Positions 35,796-43,982 of a stretch of DNA of 64,000 nt are shown here, one piece after another. The notes under the pieces are model-generated. The model worked only from the letters and a program-made list of their open reading frames with translations, was not told the DNA's origin and did no database searches. The DNA comes from Desulfohalobiaceae bacterium S24. Lineage in GTDB: Bacteria > Desulfobacterota > Desulfovibrionia > Desulfovibrionales > Desulfothermaceae. The DNA lies in NCBI GenBank assembly GCA_011389765.1, contig JAABTT010000002.1:48256-112255 (forward strand), written 5' to 3'. Position 1 is the stretch's first letter, and every line of letters begins with the position of its first letter. The position numbers and the translations under genes were made by a program.

Positions 35796-37160
35796 ATGAT
35801 GACTAAGCGGAAAACAGCCATTATCGGAGGCGGTTTGGCCGGAAGCGAAGCAGCCTGGCAATTAGCCGGCCGGGGATCGCGGGTGACGATTTTTGAAATG
35901 AAGCCCAGGGTTTTTTCTCCGGCCCACGCCAGCGGCCACCTGGCTGAACTGGTCTGCTCCAATTCTTTTCGCTCCGCGGATACTCTCAGTGCGGTCGGGT
36001 TGTTGAAAGAAGAAATGCGGTCCCTGGGAAGCCTGGTCATGCAAGCGGCGGACGAAACCAGGGTTCCGGCAGGCAAGGCCCTGGCCGTGGATCGGGATCG
36101 TTTCGCCGCCTCCGTGACCTCAAGGCTCGAGGGTTTGCCTGAAGTGAACATTGTCAGACAGGAAATTCAAGGGCTGGATGATCCGGCGTTGACCGGATTT
36201 GACCGCGTAATCATCGCAGCCGGGCCCTTGGCCGGAGCGTCTCTGACTCGGAGTCTTCTGAAAGCGATTGGCGGGCAGGAACTTTTTTTCTACGACGCCA
36301 TCGCCCCTATCGTGAGTGCCGATTCTCTGGATATGGATCAACTGTTCTGGGCCTCGCGCTATGATCCCGAAAGCAGCGATTATTTGAACAGTCCCTTGGA
36401 TAAGGGGCAATATCTGGCCCTTCGCCAGGCCCTGCTGGACGGGGAGGCAGTGGAAATAAAAGCCTGTGAATCCCCCAGACATTTCGAGGGCTGTCTGCCG
36501 GTTGAAGTTCTGGCTGAACGCGGAGAGCAGACCCTGGCTTTCGGTCCGCTTAAACCGGTGGGGCTGACTGATCCAGGGACGGGGAAGCGCCCTTTTGCCG
36601 TGGTCCAGCTCAGGCCGGAAAACAGGGAAAAGACCTTGTTCAACCTGGTTGGCTTCCAAACCAGACTCAAGCATGGTGAACAGCTGCGGGCCTTCCGGCT
36701 CATTCCCGGGTTGGAAAACGCACGGTTTGCAAGGTTGGGCAGCATGCACCGCAACACCTTTGTCAATGCCCCGAAGGTGTTGAAACCTGACTTGGAACTG
36801 AAACAGGCTGAGAATATTTATCTGGCCGGGCAGATCACCGGAGTGGAAGGATATGTGGAATCATCGGCCTGCGGGTTGTGGCTGGGCCTCCATCTGGCCG
36901 GACTGGACAGAGGGCGCTCTCCGGGCCTGCCGCCGCAAGAGACTGTTTTGGGAGGACTTTTAGGCCATCTGCAGTCCGAAAGCACAGATTTTCAGCCCAT
37001 GAACGTCAACTTCGGACTGCTTCCCGAACTCAATATCCGGGCGAAAAAAAACCGGCGCAAGGAGCTCTATGTGGAACGGGCCAGAGAAGCCAGGCAAAGA
37101 TGGCGGGCCGGTTTTTCACAGGCTCGTGATCAAGACCATGCAGAAAGACGCGACCTATGA
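35796..37160 (+). CDS. trmFO: FAD-dependent methylenetetrahydrofolate:tRNA uracil-54 methyltransferase TrmFO
   Basis: Forms m5U54 in the T loop of tRNA using methylene-THF and FADH2. The 454 residues have the dinucleotide fold at the N-terminus (AIIGGGLAGSEAAWQLA), the family block LAELVCSNSFRSAD with the conserved cysteine, CESPRHFEGCLPVEVLAERG, and RLGSMHRNTFVNAPK. The C-terminal FAD contact region is GQITGVEGYVESSACGLWLG. Length and motif order are those of TrmFO rather than MnmG/GidA. Confidence 0.96.
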   Translation: MMTKRKTAIIGGGLAGSEAAWQLAGRGSRVTIFEMKPRVFSPAHASGHLAELVCSNSFRSADTLSAVGLLKEEMRSLGSLVMQAADETRVPAGKALAVDRDRFAASVTSRLEGLPEVNIVRQEIQGLDDPALTGFDRVIIAAGPLAGASLTRSLLKAIGGQELFFYDAIAPIVSADSLDMDQLFWASRYDPESSDYLNSPLDKGQYLALRQALLDGEAVEIKACESPRHFEGCLPVEVLAERGEQTLAFGPLKPVGLTDPGTGKRPFAVVQLRPENREKTLFNLVGFQTRLKHGEQLRAFRLIPGLENARFARLGSMHRNTFVNAPKVLKPDLELKQAENIYLAGQITGVEGYVESSACGLWLGLHLAGLDRGRSPGLPPQETVLGGLLGHLQSESTDFQPMNVNFGLLPELNIRAKKNRRKELYVERAREARQRWRAGFSQARDQDHAERRDL

Positions 37161-37219
37161 AGACGGGGTGCAATGGTGCTTTTTTTCAATGACTTTGTTT
37201 TACTCTGCTGCCTCAGGCC

Positions 37220-38080
37220 TCAGAATAAACCCTCGTCCTCCTCCTCCTCCTCGTCATCATCATCATCTTCTTCTTCATCATAGTATCCCAGAGAGCCTTC
37301 GGCCATTATCAGAGATTCATGGGCCTCATCAACGATATCCTCGTCTTCGTCTTCGCTCGAGGCGAGTTCGATCAGAATGGGCAAGGATTCATCGGGACGG
37401 ATGGTGCTCAGGGCTTCAATGGCTCCCAGACGCAGCGCCTTGTCGGTGTTTTTCGAGCGGGCCAGGGGAGCGACATGCGGCCAAGCCTCGTCCAATTCCC
37501 AGTTGCCTGCAGCGAGGATCGCCTGATAATGGATGTCTTCATGCCTGCTTTGCAGGGCTTCGAGGATCTGGTCCTTGAAACCCGGCACAAAGCGCATGCA
37601 AAAGACCGCAGTCAAGTTCCAGTTTTCATCATTTTGAGCATAAGCGATCTGCACTGCTTCAGCATGCCAGCCCTGTCCCGTCCGCACCGAGGCTTCAAGA
37701 ATGCCCCTCCGGACATTTTCGGGAATATGCTCCTCTTTGAACAGTTCAGAGAGAGTCCCGGTGATTGTGTGGAAGGTTGCCTCCTTGATCGGCACCTCTT
37801 CGGGATTATCCTCTATTTCAAAATCTGCGTATTCAAGGATCGGTCCCAATGAAACCGCGGCTTGCCACCGGAGGGCCTCGGTTTCCCGGCTGTTGCCGAC
37901 AATGTTTAACAGTGCGAGAGCCAGGTCGTCGTTCATGGCTACCAGGTCGCCTGCCAGTTCAGCGGCCAGAAGGCGCTCCGCTTCTTCGGTCCGGGGGTCG
38001 GTCAGGACCTGGTGGAAAATATGGCCGGCATTTTCCGGCCATTCCCACGGATCCCAATTGCTGAAACTTTGGATATCCAT
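37220..38080 (-). CDS. HEAT-repeat protein with polyacidic C-terminus
   Basis: The ATG at 38080 has AAGGAG about seven bases upstream and gives 286 residues. Residues 30-255 are alpha-helical HEAT-like repeats (ALRWQAAVSLGPILEY, HYQAILAAGNWELDEAW, ALRLGAIEALSTIRPD), a protein-protein interaction scaffold. The C-terminus is a run of Asp and Glu (about residues 265-283) coded by trinucleotide repeats at about 37232-37286, followed by GLF. It is a stand-alone gene and the partner is unknown. The acidic tract DNA could vary in length by slippage. Confidence 0.8.
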   Translation of the reverse strand: MDIQSFSNWDPWEWPENAGHIFHQVLTDPRTEEAERLLAAELAGDLVAMNDDLALALLNIVGNSRETEALRWQAAVSLGPILEYADFEIEDNPEEVPIKEATFHTITGTLSELFKEEHIPENVRRGILEASVRTGQGWHAEAVQIAYAQNDENWNLTAVFCMRFVPGFKDQILEALQSRHEDIHYQAILAAGNWELDEAWPHVAPLARSKNTDKALRLGAIEALSTIRPDESLPILIELASSEDEDEDIVDEAHESLIMAEGSLGYYDEEEDDDDDEEEEEDEGLF

Positions 38081-38283
38081 GTCCATCTCCTTTGCAAATG
38101 TTCTCACAAGCCCTGTTTCTGTTTTTGAAGATGGGTCATGCCTTTCACACCCGAGACCGAATGTCAAGCGAAAGGGGTGCTGCTTTGTCTTGACAGGAAA
38201 AAAGCTGTCGTCTTTGAGTTCTCCGGAATAGCACAGACCTGTCCTGTGCGAAAATTTTCTGTACATTTTTTCGGAAGACCGTA

Positions 38284-38411
38284 ATGGACACATCGCATCT
38301 GCGCCTGCGCTGGCAAACGGTTGTCATTCTGCTTGGCCTGTCGCTCATCTGGGGGCGAATATGGCCAAGATCGGGACTCGGGAAATGGGGGCCTTGTTTA
38401 TGGCCCACAGA
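38284..38411 (+). pseudogene. Duplicated 5' fragment of the EamA transporter gene at 39288
   Basis: From ATG 38284 the sequence tracks the first 120-odd bases of the EamA gene at 39288, including GGTTGTCATTCTGCTTGGCC and ATGGGGGCCTTGTTTATGGC. One G is missing in the G run after CTCATCT and six bases are missing further on, so the frame is broken. Similarity ends abruptly at about 38405. Confidence 0.9.
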
Positions 38412-38464
38412 TGACGTCGTTGAGGAAATAAACCTCATATATTCCAGCGGAAAGCGATGAAAAA

Positions 38465-38638
38465 TTACTTCAAAGCCCCGTACTGCGTCAGCGCCGCCTG
38501 TATCGATTCCATTCCCTCCCGGGAAAGAGGCAAAAGCGGTCTGCGGGTTTCCCCTCCCTTGTAATCCAGCAGTCCAAGGGCATATTTGAGGCCGGGTATT
38601 CCGTATTGCGCGGTGACAAGGCGATTGATATCGAGCAT
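38465..38638 (-). pseudogene. C-terminal remnant of a dihydrodipicolinate synthase (DapA) family gene
   Basis: The frame reads YGIPGLKYALGLLDYKGG, then RRPLLPLSREG and stops. This matches the last 50 residues of the DapA/NAL superfamily, but the barrel itself is absent and the 5' side joins an IclR fragment. No ribosome site. Probably left after a deletion. Confidence 0.65.
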
Positions 38639-38640
38639 TT

Positions 38641-38964
38641 TTAATGGATGCGATGGGATGGCTCTTCTGGTTGTAGATAGGGGCGCCGAAACACCAGATG
38701 CGACTGCGCTTCCTGGTGCAGATCGTTCCTTGAGAGTACGGTCGCGCTCATTTCTAAAAGCTTCCAACTGAGTTTGACGGTCTTGTTTCCGTGCTCTCTG
38801 ATATCGATGATATTCTTGGATGATAGCGTATTGAGTATTTCCAGTGCGCTGCTTTTGGGAATGTGTAAAGCCTTGCTGATTTCGGTCAGCGTAGTGGGTT
38901 TGCTTTTCGATGAGACAAAATCGGTAATATCAATGGTGCGTGCGGCGGACTTGTTGATTCTCAC
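38641..38964 (-). pseudogene. Truncated IclR-type regulator (DNA-binding domain only)
   Basis: A GTG start at 38964 with GGAG five bases upstream opens a 107-residue frame. Residues 5-85 form an IclR winged helix-turn-helix (TLTEISKALHIPKSSALEIL and NKTVKLSWKLLEMS). The effector domain of about 160 residues is missing. After residue 90 the sequence loses family character (VFRRPYLQPEEP) and runs into the DapA-like remnant. It may still bind DNA but cannot sense the normal ligand. Confidence 0.75.
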
Positions 38965-39088
38965 TGTTTCTCCGCGATGCTGATTATGTTCAGGCCTTTT
39001 GTAAAATCAAGATTCGTTCAGATTTCGGGATGCCTGACTTACAAACAAGTGCAGACGGCGTGCGAAGAAATCCGAACTCAACGAAATG

Positions 39089-39103
39089 TTGAACTCAGTT
39101 CAA
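39089..39103. promoter_or_regulatory. IclR-type palindrome between the truncated regulator and EamA
   Basis: TTGAAC-TCA-GTTCAA is a perfect 6-3-6 palindrome within the 323-bp divergent region 38965-39287. IclR proteins commonly bind short palindromes of this sort in divergent promoters; the assignment is inferred from position. Confidence 0.45.
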
Positions 39104-39287
39104 TATGTCGCACAAAACATTGTCAAGGAAAAAGAATATAACAATTCGGGCTTTTCTGTCAGTTGCGAAAGCCGGACGTTACTGGTAAAAATCTCAGGAG
39201 ATCGGTGCATTGCGCTGCCGGCAATCACGAAATGGGCTTTTTTTTCTACTGAATGCGATGTCTGCGCACAAATTACAGGAACGCCTA

Positions 39288-40220
39288 ATGGAAACGCCGA
39301 GTCAACTTCGCTGGCAACCGGTTGTCATTCTGCTTGGCCTGTCGCTCATCTGGGGGGCGAATATGGCCTTGATCAAGATCGGGAGTCGGGAAATGGGGGC
39401 CTTGTTTATGGCCGGGACCAGGTCTCTGGTGGCCGGTCTGTGCCTTCTGGTTTGGATCAAGTGCAAGGGGGTCCGGCTCTTTCCCTCACGGATAATTGTA
39501 CTGCATGGCCTTGTCGTCGGGCTCATGTTCGGGGGGGAGTTCGCTCTCGTTTATGTGGCTCTGGAATACACCCTGGCCTCCCGCATGTATGTTTTGGTGT
39601 ACACCGCCCCTTTTTTTGCGGCCCTGGGGGCTCATTTTTTTCTCCAGGGAGACCGGATCAATCCCTGGAAGGCAGGCGGTCTGGTTGTAGCCTTTGCCGG
39701 GGTGCTGGCCCTGTTCGCCGGCGACCTTGGATCCTTAAGCCTGCAGACGCTTCCCGGGGACTTGATGGGTCTCAGCGCCGGAGCCTTATGGGGGGCGACC
39801 ACGGTCTATCTGAAGCGATATCTGGTGCACCGCTGCCTGCCGCTTCAGACCCTGTTTTATCAGGTTTTCTTTTCCGCCCCTTTTTTGCTGGCCCTGTCCC
39901 TGGCTTTTGAAAGCCCCATGATTTCAGGCTTCTCTCTTGTATCCGCCTTTTCCCTCTTCTTCCAGTGTATTCTCGTGGCCTTTTTGAGCTACCTGGTCTG
40001 GTTCGAGATGATTCATCGCTACCCGGTGAGCCTGCTGCATGCCTTCTCCTTTTTCACCCCAGTGTTCGGCGTCTTTCTGAGCGGAGCCCTGATTCTCGGC
40101 GAACCGATCCAACTCAGGCTGCTCGTGGCCCTGGGCTTTGTCAGCATAGGGCTTGTCCTGGTCAATCGAATTCCCAAAGTCAGGCTGGAGAATAAGCCCT
40201 GGAAGCGGCCCGATGCGTAA
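39288..40220 (+). CDS. EamA/DMT-superfamily transporter
   Basis: Inner-membrane metabolite exporter of 310 residues with ten predicted helices arranged as two EamA repeats (VVILLGLSLIWGANMALIKI in the first, GLSAGALWGATTVYLKRYLV in the second). ATG 39288 is chosen because it gives the standard cytoplasmic N-terminus and because the same start is preserved in the duplicated fragment at 38284. Substrate unknown. The stop is followed by hairpin copy B. Confidence 0.87.
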   Translation: METPSQLRWQPVVILLGLSLIWGANMALIKIGSREMGALFMAGTRSLVAGLCLLVWIKCKGVRLFPSRIIVLHGLVVGLMFGGEFALVYVALEYTLASRMYVLVYTAPFFAALGAHFFLQGDRINPWKAGGLVVAFAGVLALFAGDLGSLSLQTLPGDLMGLSAGALWGATTVYLKRYLVHRCLPLQTLFYQVFFSAPFLLALSLAFESPMISGFSLVSAFSLFFQCILVAFLSYLVWFEMIHRYPVSLLHAFSFFTPVFGVFLSGALILGEPIQLRLLVALGFVSIGLVLVNRIPKVRLENKPWKRPDA

Positions 40221-40264
40221 ATCCAGAGCCTTGACTATGCATGCTGATCTGCTGCACCTCTCTC

Positions 40265-40474
40265 CCAAAGCTGGCTCCACCCGCAACCCAACGGTCCAGG
40301 TTTACTTCGAAATTTGAAATTCGAAATTCGAAATTGGCAAGAAAAGAATGCAGAAAAGCAGAGTGTTCTAATACGCCTCATCAAATTTCCAATTTCCAAT
40401 TTCTATGACAAGGACTTCAACTACATCGGAGCAACATCTATTCTTGTTTTCTATGACAGCGATGAACCGATAAG
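40265..40474. repeat. Hairpin repeat element, copy B (inverted relative to copy A)
   Basis: A 210-bp element with the same outer arms and the same AATTGGAAATT/TTCGAATTTC middle as copy A, in opposite orientation. Its outer edge coincides with the base next to the stop codon of the YcaO gene. Confidence 0.85.
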
Positions 40475-41803
40475 TCACCCCTTCTCTTGAAAAAAGCTGT
40501 GCATGATGCGCTTGAAGGCCTGCCCGTTTGCCGGCCGGGAGGGCTTGGTTTCCGGAGCTGTGAGGATTTCAGGCGGGAGAAAGGGCAGGAAATCGGAGAC
40601 ACCGGGCATGAGGACGCGGACCACCGGGAACTGAAGGACGGGATGCGTCAGGTTCAGGATGATGCAATCCGTGTTCATGCCTTTGCAGGTCGCTTTGAGC
40701 TGCTCGATTTCCGAGGCGAGGTCCGGGGCCTGGCTGGGCTTGAAGGGCTGTGCTTCGCCCTTGTGCAGGAAGGAAACGGCTTTGGGCGACAAGCCGCAGC
40801 GCATGAGCAGATAGTAGTTTGCAACCTGTGATCCTGGCTGGACCTGCTTGTTGAACTGCGGTCTGGGTTTGGTCAGGGTTTCCCGTCCCTGGATACCTTC
40901 GGTGAAGCATCGGCTCAGGGCCTCCAGGGTATTAAAGGAGGCCCCGGGGATGAGCATGCTGTGTTCCAGCAGCCCCGGCTTGAGATTGTTGTTGATGTAC
41001 AGAACCCCGATGACCGGCAGGAGTCCGCCGAATGAGAGATCCTTGATCAGGACCTCAACCTTGTTGGCGGCGTAAAAATCGATCATGTCCCGGATAAAGG
41101 GATTGTCGATGCTCTTCCTGTCGATCGTGGGCTGGATGCGCTCCGGCTTGATGGTCTGGATCTGGGACCAGCGTTCAAAGACTTCGCATGCGGCCTGGAT
41201 GAGGGCCTCCTCCAGGGTGTTGCCGGCGGCCAGGCCGTTGGAGCCGTGGATATAGCTCGCGAAACTGATCGGCACTTTGACCCTGTGTTCCCGGAGCAGG
41301 GAATAGCCGTCCACCCAATTGCCGGCCAGGGGGCTGTCTTTGATCTCCTGAAGATCAGCCGATGTCAAATGGGTTTGACACCGGAGCAGGTCTTCAATTC
41401 GAACCGGGTCCTCAAGCTCGCTCTGATGGGCCTGCACAAAACCTTCCATCCAGGCAAAATGCAAGAATTGTTCGGTGTCCCGGCTGTGCAGAGCCGGGAG
41501 GTGGTGACGGACCTGCTCCTCAAAGCCCGGATAAAAGAGACCGGCGCTGAGCCGTTCCGCGAGTTCGGCATACGCGCTCGCTTCAGCCAGCTTGGCTGAC
41601 ACCCCCTTGCCTTCGCAGACGATCTGCAGATCGTCGATCCAGACCCGGCTCCAGTAGAGTTTTTCCGAGGCCTGGACGCTGTGATAGCCCGCTTTGAGAT
41701 CCAGGGCCTGCAGGCCCTTCTGGATCCTGTCCACGGTGTTTTCAGGCAGATCGCATTTGCCGTATTCGTTCCTAAGCCGGTTTTTCAACTGCATGCTGCT
41801 CAT
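40475..41803 (-). CDS. YcaO-domain protein
   Basis: The 442-residue protein has an N-terminal helical part and a YcaO ATP-binding core. Diagnostic blocks are GKGVSAKLAEASAYAELAER near residue 65, NGLAAGNTLEEALIQAACE followed by EVFERW near 190 (the Glu triad for Mg-ATP), and the phosphate-binding RCFTEGIQGRE near 300. YcaO enzymes activate backbone amides in RiPP cyclodehydration or thioamidation, or act with RimO-type systems. No precursor peptide, E1-like or TfuA partner was found next to it, and the C-terminus lacks the proline-rich end of azole-forming enzymes, so the role stays open. Its first codons overlap the lipoprotein gene upstream. Confidence 0.82.
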   Translation of the reverse strand: MSSMQLKNRLRNEYGKCDLPENTVDRIQKGLQALDLKAGYHSVQASEKLYWSRVWIDDLQIVCEGKGVSAKLAEASAYAELAERLSAGLFYPGFEEQVRHHLPALHSRDTEQFLHFAWMEGFVQAHQSELEDPVRIEDLLRCQTHLTSADLQEIKDSPLAGNWVDGYSLLREHRVKVPISFASYIHGSNGLAAGNTLEEALIQAACEVFERWSQIQTIKPERIQPTIDRKSIDNPFIRDMIDFYAANKVEVLIKDLSFGGLLPVIGVLYINNNLKPGLLEHSMLIPGASFNTLEALSRCFTEGIQGRETLTKPRPQFNKQVQPGSQVANYYLLMRCGLSPKAVSFLHKGEAQPFKPSQAPDLASEIEQLKATCKGMNTDCIILNLTHPVLQFPVVRVLMPGVSDFLPFLPPEILTAPETKPSRPANGQAFKRIMHSFFQEKG

Positions 41804-42209
41804 GGTTGCTGCTGCTTACATCCTCGCAAGACGTATCAGATGGTACCCCTTGCATGGGCATTTTGTCGATGACCTGATCATCTTTAATCAAAAAAATGCG
41901 TCGGACTTGCTTTTCCTGGGTGTTCTTTTCATGTGTGATGCGGATCGCCGCCTGGACCAGGTGGCCGTAATGGATTGTGCCTCAGGAATAAAAGATGTGC
42001 CCGGTGTAGGGCGGTTCCAGCCATTGGTACCGGGCGGATTCAAAATCCGAGAGGAAGCCGTCGTAGTAGTCCTTGATGATCTGTTGATAATTGTTGGGGT
42101 AGGGGCCGTATTTGGCGAGAGCCGATTCTTCGGCAGGGGGGCGGGAGGCACAGGCGTTCAGGGCAAACAGGAACAGGATGGTCAGGCCGAAGAGGTGCTT
42201 GGTTTGCAT
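41772..42209 (-). pseudogene. Small lipoprotein gene interrupted by an in-frame TGA
   Basis: ATG 42209 with AAGGAGA upstream starts a lipoprotein signal (lipobox LNAC, Cys20) followed by YGPYPNNYQQIIKDYYDGFL and ESARYQWLEPPY. This is a pattern shared by many small periplasmic proteins of unknown function. Codon 76 (41982-41984) is TGA. The same frame then continues with convincing protein sequence, GTIHYGHLVQAAIRI and RRIFLIKDDQVIDKMP, to TAG at 41772. A nonsense mutation of a TGG codon is the simplest explanation; readthrough or selenocysteine insertion is not excluded. It would be 145 residues intact. Confidence 0.7.
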
Positions 42210-42287
42210 GTTTTCTCCTTGGGCTTGAGGTTGGTCTGAGCAGAGGAGTATGCATAGCAAAAAGCTCGGAAAAAATCCAGCAGCGCT

Positions 42288-42743
42288 TCATGGTTCAGGA
42301 TCTTGGCCTTCAGGGGGCATGAACCAGTCTTTTTTGCGGTAGACGAGATTCTGGCTTCTGGCGATCACGAGGCCGCTCTCTGCATCGCTGACCAGGATAT
42401 CATAGACCGCAGTGGGCCCTTGGGCATGGACTTCTCTGGCTTCGGCCAGGAGTCGATCCCCGGGCCGGCTGGGCTGGAGAAAATTGATGGCCACGTTCAG
42501 GGCCACGGCGGTCTGGCCTGAAGAATTGCTGGCCGCGGCAAAGGCAATGTCGCTCAGAGCAAAAATCAGGCCGCCGTGGGTCAGACCGTGAAAATTGGCC
42601 ATATCAGGGGAGACGGTCAGCGTGGCCCGGCTCTGACCAGGGGATGGAATCTCCACTTTCGCTCCCAGATGATTGGCAAAGGGATCAGATTGGATGTGTC
42701 TGGCAATGGCCTGGTACCGTGCTGTGTTGTTGTCGGCTGTCAT
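42288..42743 (-). CDS. PaaI-type hotdog thioesterase
   Basis: Acyl-CoA thioesterase of about 151 residues. ATG 42743 follows AAGGAG at seven bases; the frame extends to 42773 but without a better site. The hotdog motif NFHGLTHGGLIFALSDIAFA with the catalytic region around HGG and Asp is clear, as is AVALNVAINFLQPSRPGDRL. Such enzymes hydrolyse phenylacetyl- or short-chain acyl-CoA intermediates. It is preceded on the same strand by an acyl-ACP thioesterase with 26 bases between them. Confidence 0.88.
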   Translation of the reverse strand: MTADNNTARYQAIARHIQSDPFANHLGAKVEIPSPGQSRATLTVSPDMANFHGLTHGGLIFALSDIAFAAASNSSGQTAVALNVAINFLQPSRPGDRLLAEAREVHAQGPTAVYDILVSDAESGLVIARSQNLVYRKKDWFMPPEGQDPEP

Positions 42744-42769
42744 AAACAACTCCTTATTCATGACGGGGT

Positions 42770-43498
42770 TCATTCTGGGATCTCAAAGACCACGCTGACC
42801 ACAGGCTTGCCTCCGCGTGTCTGAAAACCGGAGACCTCCAGGCAGTGATCCCCGTGCGTGATCCCGAATTCAAGCTCATCCCCGGCAAAGACTTCCGAGT
42901 GATAGGAAACCTGAAAACCGGTCAGATTTGGACGGGATTGCCGCAGGCAGAGGGTGTCGAAGGCCCAGCGGAGATATTCGGTGTTGTTGACATGGCCATT
43001 GATGTCCAGGGCACTGGCCGGAACCTGGATGTGAAAGACGGGTTCAGGCCTGTGCCTGGGTTTGATGCGGCGAAGGGGGGCCTTCAGAGCCCGTTCTTCC
43101 TTGATGGGAAATGGTTTCTCCATCTGTCGCAGGTTTTCCGGCCGAATTTTGTTCCGGTTGAGGACCATCCAGCTTGAGCTGGCAGCGAACAGCTGCCCGT
43201 CCGCCGGATCCCTGCCGAGAAACTCCCGGGCGGCCTGGAGCCGGTTAAGGCCGCTGGGCCAGGTGCTCAGAATCAACTGGGAGCCGAATCGAGGCCAGTG
43301 GAAGACCTCCACCCGGATGACTGAGAGCACCCAGAACAGCCCCCTGGGCTCCAGGTCGGCAAAGCCCCAGCCGAGCCGGTCGGCATGGTTCGAGGCCACT
43401 TCCTGCATCTGCCGCAGGAGATCGTGGGGATAGAGGGTGCCGTCCGGACCGCATTCATAGGTCCTGACCCGAAGGGTTTCAGATTGGATGCTGCTCAT
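42770..43498 (-). CDS. Acyl-ACP thioesterase family protein (double hotdog)
   Basis: The 242-residue protein has two hotdog halves. The first has DLLRQMQEVASNHADRLGWG and GLFWVLSVIRVEV. The second has PASALDINGHVNNTEYLRWA, where Asp, Asn and His of the bacterial FatA/FatB-like thioesterases sit, and a strand VSYHSEVFAGDELEF. It would release free fatty acids from acyl-carrier protein or a related thioester. It forms a probable operon with the PaaI-type gene. Confidence 0.87.
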   Translation of the reverse strand: MSSIQSETLRVRTYECGPDGTLYPHDLLRQMQEVASNHADRLGWGFADLEPRGLFWVLSVIRVEVFHWPRFGSQLILSTWPSGLNRLQAAREFLGRDPADGQLFAASSSWMVLNRNKIRPENLRQMEKPFPIKEERALKAPLRRIKPRHRPEPVFHIQVPASALDINGHVNNTEYLRWAFDTLCLRQSRPNLTGFQVSYHSEVFAGDELEFGITHGDHCLEVSGFQTRGGKPVVSVVFEIPE

Positions 43499-43520
43499 AG
43501 ACTGCGATCAGTAAGGGCGG

Positions 43521-43746
43521 TCAGGGTTCTTTTCTCTTGTGTATCGCCTCGGCCGCAGCCGTGAGAAAGCCCCGGACATCGTTTTCCTTGCTGTCATAGC
43601 TGGCCACCAGCCGGACTTCAGAGGCCTGCGGGTCGAAGACATAAAAGAGATAGTCCTCCTGAATGCGCGGGATGGACTCGGCAGGCAGCCGGCAGTAGAC
43701 CATGATGCCTGGGTTCACTGCTGAGCTTCAGCCCGGGGATTTCCAT
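43521..43746 (-). pseudogene. Small conserved-looking protein gene with a frameshift
   Basis: ATG 43746 has AGGAGA eight bases upstream and reads MEIPGLKLSSEP; the sequence then leaves frame. One base away the other frame gives GIMVYCRLPAESIPRIQEDY and continues through YVFDPQASEVRLVASYDSK to the stop at 43521. Joining the two gives a plausible protein of about 74 residues. The shift lies near 43708-43718. The family is not recognised. Confidence 0.5.
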
Positions 43747-43918
43747 TGCGATCTCCTGATTTTTTGGATCGTTGATCACAGTTTTTTTTCGACTCAAATC
43801 ATTTCCGCTGGGCGGACCTCTGATCGACGGTCTTTCCAAGAGGCCGGATTCAGGGAAAATAGGGCGGGTGATCTTCTTTTGTCAAGAAAGGGTGGCTCAT
43901 GCACTTGACAAAATAATT

Positions 43919-43959
43919 TTTGCCGAGTATATCGGCAAATATCATAATAATTGCCGATA
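43919..43959. promoter_or_regulatory. Triple TTGCCGA operator-like cluster before the DUF4143 ATPase
   Basis: TTGCCGA (43919-43925) faces TCGGCAA (43932-43938), and a third TTGCCGA is at 43951-43957. TATCGGCAA and TTGCCGATA form a spaced inverted repeat. The cluster is 24 bases upstream of the start codon. Confidence 0.55.
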
Positions 43960-43982
43960 AAATTGGCATATTGGAGGAAAGC

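Noticed and set aside
41950..41984. Firm call of selenocysteine at the TGA of the lipoprotein gene
   Set aside because: The stem-loop is short, its apex lies farther from the TGA than in fdhF, and no redox motif surrounds the codon, so only a pseudogene call is justified.
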